From Bacteroidetes bacterium QH_1_64_81 (GTDB lineage: Bacteria; Bacteroidota; Rhodothermia; Rhodothermales; Salinibacteraceae), in contig PXSX01000317.1 in the NCBI GenBank assembly GCA_003022655.1, positions 1 through 7,165 of the forward strand: DNA of 7,165 bases, in the 5' to 3' direction. The first letter of the stretch is position 1; each line of letters opens with the position of its first letter. The notes under the pieces are model-generated. The model had not been told where the DNA came from, did no database searches, and saw nothing but the letters and a program-made list of their open reading frames with translations. Shown here piece by piece: positions 1-5,241 of this stretch. The translations under genes and the position numbers were made by a program.

Positions 1-32
1 CTGGGCAACCTGTTTGCGAAGAGGCGTTCCCC

Positions 33-1457
33 TCAGTCGTTGAGTCCAAGCTGGCGGGAGGCATCCTTCACCAGCGCCTCGGCGGCCTTGAGGGACTCGG
101 CCTCCGCGTAGACGCGCAGCACCGGCTCGGTGCCGGAGGGGCGGATGAGGAGCCAGCCGGTGTCGGTCACGTGCTTAAAGCCGTCGAGCGTCTCCACGCG
201 CTGCACGGGGTGGCCGTTTACCGTGTCGAGCCCGCCCTGGGTATCCAGCCGATCGAGCACGTCGGCTTTCTGATCCTCGCGGATGTGAATGTCGTCGCGG
301 TAGTTGTAGTGCGGGCCGAACTCCTCGAGCAGTTCGTCGACGAGGGCCGACAGCGTCTTTCCGCGCTTCACCATCATCTCCACGATGAGGAGGCCGATGT
401 AGATGCCGTCCCGCTCCGGGATGTGCCCGGCCGCGGCGATGCCCCCCGACTCCTCGCCGCCCACCAGCACAGTGCTCCCGGACATCTTCTTGGCAATGTG
501 CTTGAAGCCGATCGGGGTCGTCTCCACCGTCAGCCCGTACTGCTCGCCCATCTTGTCGAGCAGGTGGGTCGTCGAAAAGGTCTTGACGACATCGCCCGAG
601 AGGCCGCGCTCCTCGTAGAGGTACTTCACGAGGAGGGCCAGGATGCGGTGCGAACTCACGAAGTCGCCGTTCTCGTCGACCATGCCGATGCGGTCGGCAT
701 CCCCGTCGTTGGCGAGGCCGGCGGCACAGTCTGAGTTGGCCACCGTGTCCGACAGCTCGCCGAGCCGGTCTGCGATCGGCTCCGGGGCCACGCCGTGGAA
801 CGAGGGATTCCGCTCGTGGCGGAGGGGAATGGCTTGGTCGGCCCCCAGCAGGTCGGTCACGAGGCCCTGTCCAGCCCCGTACATGGCGTCGTGGGCCACC
901 GTGAGGCCCGAGTCGACAATGGCGTCAATGTCGAGGGCGTTGTGGAGGGCGTTCAGGTAGCCGGAGCGGATGTCGTTCAGGGCCACCCGGCCCTCGCTCG
1001 TGAGTCCATCGAAGGCCAGGCGCGAGCGGTCGAGGGCTCCGACAGGCTGGATGCGGTCTTCCACGGCAGTGATCATCTCGGGCGGGGCTGGGCCGCCGAA
1101 ATGCGCCTTAATCTTGTAGCCGTTATACTCGGGTGGGTTGTGGCTGGCGGTGATGACGACGCCGGCGTCGCAGTCCATGGCCTGAGTGGCCCAACTCACA
1201 GCCGGGGTGGACACCATCGTGTCGGCGAACGTGACGTGCACGCCGGCCTCCGCAAGCACCTGCGTGGCCCGCTCGGCAAACTGGCGTCCTAAAAATCGTG
1301 CGTCGTGGCCCACGACGACGCTCGGGTTCCCGCCGTACTCGTCGTGCAGCCAGTCGGCAGTGGCCTGGGCCACGCGTTCGAGGTTCGCAAAGGTGTAGTC
1401 CTCGGCGATGACGGCGCGCCAGCCGTCGGTGCCAAATTCGATAGGGGGGTCGGACAT
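33..1457 (-). CDS. Phosphoglucomutase/phosphomannomutase family protein (alpha-D-phosphohexomutase)
   Basis: This 474-residue cytoplasmic enzyme should interconvert hexose 1-phosphate and 6-phosphate, linking glycolytic sugars to nucleotide-sugar and polysaccharide synthesis. The four hallmark loops are present in order: the phosphoserine loop TASHNP (103-108, catalytic Ser105), the Mg-binding loop DGDADR (251-256, Asp251/253/255), the sugar-recognition loop GGEESGG (333-339) and the phosphate-binding loop RPSGTEP (439-445). The N-terminal EFGTDGWRA (7-15) is typical of the family, and the length is normal for a four-domain member. I chose the ATG at 1457 because homology begins at once after it. 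The frame stays open to an ATG at 1523, but those extra 22 residues look like low-value leader. No Shine-Dalgarno sequence precedes the start. Glucose versus mannose (or glucosamine) specificity cannot be decided from the loops; GEESGG favours a glucose/mannose mutase over GlmM. The gene is divergent from its right-hand neighbour and looks intact. Confidence 0.96.
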   Translation of the reverse strand: MSDPPIEFGTDGWRAVIAEDYTFANLERVAQATADWLHDEYGGNPSVVVGHDARFLGRQFAERATQVLAEAGVHVTFADTMVSTPAVSWATQAMDCDAGVVITASHNPPEYNGYKIKAHFGGPAPPEMITAVEDRIQPVGALDRSRLAFDGLTSEGRVALNDIRSGYLNALHNALDIDAIVDSGLTVAHDAMYGAGQGLVTDLLGADQAIPLRHERNPSFHGVAPEPIADRLGELSDTVANSDCAAGLANDGDADRIGMVDENGDFVSSHRILALLVKYLYEERGLSGDVVKTFSTTHLLDKMGEQYGLTVETTPIGFKHIAKKMSGSTVLVGGEESGGIAAAGHIPERDGIYIGLLIVEMMVKRGKTLSALVDELLEEFGPHYNYRDDIHIREDQKADVLDRLDTQGGLDTVNGHPVQRVETLDGFKHVTDTGWLLIRPSGTEPVLRVYAEAESLKAAEALVKDASRQLGLND

Positions 1458-1852
1458 GGATGGGAGGGGATTGGGCAAGGGGGAGACAGTGCAGAGGCTT
1501 CGGGTCGACGATCGACTTGCCAAGAAAAGAACCCGCAGGGGAAAAAGCCACCGAGCCGGAACGATTGATCTTGATTTTTCGGCGGCACGAAGGCTTCGCG
1601 TCGTCTTTGGAAACAGGGACGCATCTTCCCCCGCTCACTGGTCTGTTCTTCCCCGGAAACGTCGTCAATCAAGAGCATGCTCGTCCTTATCCTTCGAATG
1701 GCGCTCGAACGCGATTCCCTTCGCCTCCCCGCCCGATTCGACGCTCCTCAATCGGAGCCCGGGCCCCGAGGACGGGAGAGAACGAGCGACAAGGCTTTCC
1801 GTTGAGGTCCGCAGTGTCTTTCGTTCACTGCTTCGCGTAGCGTCCAGTCTTC
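1458..1852. other. Divergent intergenic region, no gene seen
   Basis: These 395 bases separate the mutase start (minus) from the beta-barrel start (plus), so they should hold promoters for both. Open frames crossing them encode Arg/Ser/Pro-rich products quite unlike the acidic proteins around them, and I treat them as non-coding. I looked for a Bacteroidota-type promoter (TTTG, then TAnnTTTG about 19 bases on) and for sigma70-type boxes on both strands and found no convincing pair. The only symmetric element noticed is an imperfect 16-base dyad at 1753-1768. Neither flanking start codon has a purine-rich ribosome binding site. Confidence 0.6.
1753..1768. repeat. Imperfect 16-base palindrome upstream of the beta-barrel gene
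   Basis: CGGAGCCCGGGCCCCG reads the same on both strands except for one mismatched pair (14 of 16 positions symmetric). It has no loop, so it would be a protein-binding dyad and not a terminator. It ends about 85 bases before the barrel gene start. Short GC palindromes arise easily by chance in GC-rich DNA, so a regulatory role is only a possibility. Confidence 0.2.
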
Positions 1853-2527
1853 ATGCGCACCGGTCGAACCGTCGCGGCTTTTCTGTCTATTGCCATGCTC
1901 CTCGTGAGCTTCGGAGAGCGGGGTGCGGAGGCGCAGGCATTTCAAGCTGAAGTCGGGGGCGGGTGGGCCATTCCGTCGTCGGATGTCGAGATGCAGGGCA
2001 CCTCTGAGAATGGGCGGAAGGGGACAACGCCCGTCGATCCCGGTTCGGGAGCGCACGTGTACGGGGCCGTCGGCCTCGTGTGGACGCTCTCAGATAACTT
2101 TGATTTGGGAGTGCGTCTGCGAGGCCAGCATTCTAGAATGACTGGAAGATTTTCGAATTTTGACTTCTCGAATGAGCTGAGTGGACGACTCCGAAGTCTT
2201 ACGCTGGAAGGCCAGCTTGTGCTCACGTCCGTTGGCCGAATTAACCCCTACTTTTTGGTGGGGCTGGGGGTGATTCGAACCATCGTGGACGGCGTTCTCG
2301 TGACGGTTTCCCAGAATGGACAAGAGGATCGAGAGATTCAGTTTTCGGAGGTGAACGTCACGGACGCTGGGGGAGACGTGGGCTTTGGAGCCCGGACGCG
2401 CCTCGTTGGGGGGCTCCAGCTTACGGCCGAGATGCGGGCGACGGGGAGTCTGCCGGGGGCGAAGGAGAATGCGGTCATGGCGTTTCCCTTCACGCTGGGG
2501 CTGGGATACACGTTTGGCGCCGAGTAG
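1853..2527 (+). CDS. Exported outer-membrane beta-barrel protein, function unknown
   Basis: The 224-residue product starts with a Sec signal peptide: basic MRTGR, a hydrophobic core at about 7-20, and likely cleavage near AEAQA (25-29). The rest shows alternating hydrophobic and polar strands with Gly/aromatic girdle residues. Likely strands lie near 30-38, 69-78, 83-92, 114-126, 130-142, 174-182, 187-195 and 210-221. This fits an eight-stranded small barrel of the OmpA-N/OmpX-like or 'outer membrane beta-barrel domain' type. The chain ends LGLGYTFGAE, with a near-terminal aromatic typical of a BAM-recognised last strand. There is no cysteine and no OmpA-like peptidoglycan domain. The gene lies 98 bases upstream of the metallopeptidase on the same strand and may be co-transcribed, but no functional link is shown. 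The stretch around 2095-2180 is visibly more AT-rich than its surroundings. ATG 1853 is chosen because the signal peptide starts there; there is no ribosome binding site. Confidence 0.83.
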   Translation: MRTGRTVAAFLSIAMLLVSFGERGAEAQAFQAEVGGGWAIPSSDVEMQGTSENGRKGTTPVDPGSGAHVYGAVGLVWTLSDNFDLGVRLRGQHSRMTGRFSNFDFSNELSGRLRSLTLEGQLVLTSVGRINPYFLVGLGVIRTIVDGVLVTVSQNGQEDREIQFSEVNVTDAGGDVGFGARTRLVGGLQLTAEMRATGSLPGAKENAVMAFPFTLGLGYTFGAE

Positions 2528-2625
2528 ACCACGCGAGACGGTCGCACTGACATTGTCGTACGCGCGGGTGGACATGCAGGACGCATCCACTCTCAGATCT
2601 CGATCTCTCGCAAGCATACGTCATT
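2528..2625. other. Short intergenic gap in the plus-strand gene series
   Basis: These 98 bases between the barrel stop and the metallopeptidase start show no terminator-like hairpin followed by T residues and no clear promoter. A small AT-containing dyad, AGATCTCGATCT (about 2595-2606), is present but too short to interpret. Co-transcription of the two genes is plausible. Confidence 0.4.
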
Positions 2626-5241
2626 ATGATTCTTGACCGCTTCCTGTGGATTGGACTGTGTATTGGAATGCTCAGCCTCGTCGTCCAACCGCCGGACACC
2701 TTCGCACAGAAAACAGCCCGGGTCGTTGGAGGGCCTATCCCGCACGAGCAGGTTCTGAATGCGGACACATATGAGGACTGCGGGCTCCGGAAGCGGGAGG
2801 TCGATGCCTTTGTCAGCCATCGCCCCTCCCCGAAGCGGGGTCGGCAAGCCACCGCGACCATTGAGGTGAGCTATGGAAGCAACTTCACGCCCGAGGCCCG
2901 AGAGGCATTTGAGCGAGCTGCGGACATCTGGGAAACGCACGTCTCCTCCCCGGTCCCCATCCAAATCGAGGCCTCCTTCCGAGACCTCGGATCCAGGACC
3001 CTCGCAGCAGCCGGTCCCAACAACTTCTACGGGGTAGACACTGAAGGCGACGAAAACTACGATGCCATCGTGGGAGACGCCCTGACAGGAGCTTACCTCG
3101 GGGAAGCGCCTGAGCCCGAACAGGCCGACATCATCGTCAACGTCAACAGCCAGCGGGACGACTGGCACTACGGACAGGGCGAGGCCCCCGCGGGCGCCAT
3201 CGACTTCACCACAGTGATCCTCCACGAAATTGGCCACGGCCTCAACTATCTGGATCTCTTCTCTGTCGAGAACGACCAGGGCGAATACTTTACCTCTACG
3301 GTAGAGGGAAGTCGGGTGGTGGGCATCTACGACCGGCAGGTCGTAGAGGAGCAGGGAGACGGCTCATTGTCGACGCTGACGAACGAAGACAACTTCTCCA
3401 ATCCATCAGAGTCGCTTGGCGGGGCGCTAACCGATGATCGCCTCTTCTTTGAGGGGGATGGGTCTGCCGGGGCTGCGGCCCAGGGAGACGGCCCGGTCCT
3501 TCCGAAGCTGTACGCCCCGTCACAGTTTCAGGGAGGATCGAGCATCGCGCATCTGGACGAGGACACCTACCCCTTTGAGACGCAGGATGCGCTCATGACG
3601 CCTTTTATCAACCAGGCGGAGACGAACCGCACGCCGGGTCCGATCATGTGTGGGCAGTTTCGCGACATGGGATGGCCGCTCGGCCCCGGCTGCGATCAAT
3701 ACTTCGCGGCCCTGTTTGCTGTCAACGTGCAAGAGGCCGAGACCGGACCCGGAGGGCTGACGCTCTCCTGGAGCGAGCGGGACGATGCCGACATCCAGAC
3801 GTATCTCGTCGACCGTCGGTACTTCGAGGGCGACTTTGAGACGATCCGCGAGGTCGACGCGTCGGAGCTGGACGGACGCCGGCTCACCATCGAAAAGTTG
3901 GGGATTGGAGTGTTTACCTTTCGCCTGCGGTGGGTCCGCTCGGACGGAACGGTCGGCACGGCTCCGCGGACGGTCCGCGACACCATCAACGTGAAAAACG
4001 TCAAGACCGAAAAGTCGCCCCCAGACGAGCAAGAGCGGAAAACGGTCGAGTTGTCGTGGAACGTCCCGCCGGGCACCTCTTCAGATTTCCAGTACCAGAT
4101 CGAGCGGCAGCGTGGACCGGGAGGATCCTTCGAACCGGTGGCCACGGTTTCCCAGGATGAAGAGGCAGACGAAGAGCAAGAACGGCAGTATACGGCCGTG
4201 CGCCAGACGCCGGGGCAGTACGAGTATCGGGTGCGGTCCCAGGACGGCTCCAGGAACGACGTGACGAGCGCGTCGGAGGAGGTACAGATCGACTTCGAGG
4301 GCGACGTGTACGCGCTGGGGCCGTATCCCAATCCCGTTCGTGGACGAGCGACGCTTGACCTTACGGCCCGCGAGGACCAGAATGTGAACGTTGAGGTCTA
4401 CGACGCGCTCGGGCGGCGGATATACATGGAAGACCGCGAAGTGCGGGCTCAGGCGCCTACCCCCATCTCCATCGACGTGAGCCAGTGGGCCAGCGGCATG
4501 TATTTCCTACGCCTGCGCGGAGAGTCCAGCGTCGGGGAAACCCGTCTCGTGCTTACAGGAGCACTGCTGCTCCTCGGTGGGAAGACGGAGGCGCTCGGCC
4601 AAGACGGTCCCGAACGGCTCCAGAACGTGGGCCTGCTCAACGTAGAGGCGGTGACCGATGAGGTCATGCAGACGGCCCGGTCCGCCGTCATGGGCCCTGA
4701 CGAGGCGGGGAAAGACGGTCCGCTGGCGGTGGTCGGGATGGAGCTGGCCGTCCTGTACCACCAGCATCGGGCGGCGGGGGCAAATGGCGTGCAAGCCCTC
4801 CGAGCCCCGACGGCGGCCCGCCCGAAGACGAGCGGTGACGACCGGCTCAGCGCGAAGAGTCGAACCTACTCGCCCCTGTCGGCGGACGGGGAGTTCGTCA
4901 CCGTCGACGCCATCGCGGCCGAGGACCCGGGTCGTCTGCTTCGAGAGCTGCGAGGGCTAGGGCTCGAAGGCGGGGCTACGGCGGGGAATGTGGTGTCGGG
5001 GCGCCTGCCCATTTCGTCGATCAAGCAGGCCGCGGCCCTGTCATCCCTGCGGGGCATGATGCCGTCGTACGCCCGCACTTCCGTCGGGAGTGCAGAGTCT
5101 GAAGCAGACTCGGCCCATTGGCAACCAGAGCAACTCGGCTTCCACCTCGGCGTCCGAGGACGTCCAGTCCGGCGACCTTCCGGGTGCCGGCAATCCGGAG
5201 GGTCGGACTACGCCCGTCGACATCCTGCGCGACGACTATGA
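2626..5241 (+). CDS. Secreted zinc metallopeptidase with T9SS sorting domain, fused in frame to the 5' part of an S8/sedolisin-like peptidase
   Basis: The 871-residue frame has three parts. Residues 1-28 are a signal peptide ending near DTFAQ. Residues 29-358 are a metallopeptidase domain with FERAADIWE (95-103), the zinc motif HEIGHGLNYLD (200-210; His200, Glu201, His204), DALMTP (321-326) as a Met-turn candidate, and PGPIMCGQFRDMGW (337-350). The pattern is familiar from secreted metzincin-like peptidases of Gram-negative bacteria. Two FN3-like beta-sandwiches follow (about 364-456 and 458-557). Next comes a type A T9SS sorting domain (about 561-645: YPNPVRG, VYDALGRR, ASGMYFLRL). Such domains normally end the protein. 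Here the frame continues with GALLLLGGKTEALGQ (645-659), which resembles a signal-peptide core, and then a propeptide-like region (660-830) belonging to a serine peptidase. Residues 831-871 are out-of-frame translation, with 9 Arg against 2 acidic residues. The intact ancestral metallopeptidase probably ended near 4560. The start ATG 2626 is fixed by the signal peptide. Confidence 0.85.
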   Translation: MILDRFLWIGLCIGMLSLVVQPPDTFAQKTARVVGGPIPHEQVLNADTYEDCGLRKREVDAFVSHRPSPKRGRQATATIEVSYGSNFTPEAREAFERAADIWETHVSSPVPIQIEASFRDLGSRTLAAAGPNNFYGVDTEGDENYDAIVGDALTGAYLGEAPEPEQADIIVNVNSQRDDWHYGQGEAPAGAIDFTTVILHEIGHGLNYLDLFSVENDQGEYFTSTVEGSRVVGIYDRQVVEEQGDGSLSTLTNEDNFSNPSESLGGALTDDRLFFEGDGSAGAAAQGDGPVLPKLYAPSQFQGGSSIAHLDEDTYPFETQDALMTPFINQAETNRTPGPIMCGQFRDMGWPLGPGCDQYFAALFAVNVQEAETGPGGLTLSWSERDDADIQTYLVDRRYFEGDFETIREVDASELDGRRLTIEKLGIGVFTFRLRWVRSDGTVGTAPRTVRDTINVKNVKTEKSPPDEQERKTVELSWNVPPGTSSDFQYQIERQRGPGGSFEPVATVSQDEEADEEQERQYTAVRQTPGQYEYRVRSQDGSRNDVTSASEEVQIDFEGDVYALGPYPNPVRGRATLDLTAREDQNVNVEVYDALGRRIYMEDREVRAQAPTPISIDVSQWASGMYFLRLRGESSVGETRLVLTGALLLLGGKTEALGQDGPERLQNVGLLNVEAVTDEVMQTARSAVMGPDEAGKDGPLAVVGMELAVLYHQHRAAGANGVQALRAPTAARPKTSGDDRLSAKSRTYSPLSADGEFVTVDAIAAEDPGRLLRELRGLGLEGGATAGNVVSGRLPISSIKQAAALSSLRGMMPSYARTSVGSAESEADSAHWQPEQLGFHLGVRGRPVRRPSGCRQSGGSDYARRHPARRL
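4557..4574 (+). repeat. Perfect 7-bp hairpin at the metallopeptidase/serine peptidase boundary
   Basis: AGGAGCA, loop CTGC, TGCTCCT. It sits exactly where the T9SS sorting domain (ending RLVLT) meets the signal-peptide-like ALLLLGG. It has no T-tract, so it is not a standard intrinsic terminator. It may be a chance product of the Leu codons, a deletion-promoting structure, or the remnant of an intergenic element; the left arm contains an AGGAG but no start codon follows at a useful distance. Confidence 0.5.

Noticed and set aside
1..32. Possible gene or terminator downstream of the mutase
   Set aside because: Only 32 bases are available, with no hairpin and no supported reading frame.
1458..1523. 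22-residue N-terminal extension of the mutase from an ATG at 1523
   Set aside because: Family homology starts at MSDPPIEFGTDGW (ATG 1457). The extension is Ser/Pro/Leu-rich with no family counterpart and has no ribosome binding site.
1123..1678. Minus-strand open frames of 181 and 129 codons upstream of and into the mutase
   Set aside because: They are out of frame with the mutase and very Arg/Pro-rich, and the second half is a frame-shadow of the real gene.
1408..1950. 180-codon plus-strand open frame across the intergenic region
   Set aside because: The product is Arg/Ser-rich and lacks any recognisable motif; it overlaps both the mutase and the barrel gene. It is typical of spurious frames in GC-rich DNA.
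2593..3237. 214-codon minus-strand open frame opposite the metallopeptidase
   Set aside because: It mirrors the coding strand of a well-supported gene and has no family motif or signal of its own.
4557..4574. Hairpin as a rho-independent terminator after the metallopeptidase
   Set aside because: No T-tract follows, the stem is short, and it lies within a continuous open frame.
5107..5125. Programmed ribosomal frameshifting joining the two peptidase frames
   Set aside because: No slippery sequence or stimulatory structure is evident, and a simple shift still leaves the catalytic-Asp strand missing.
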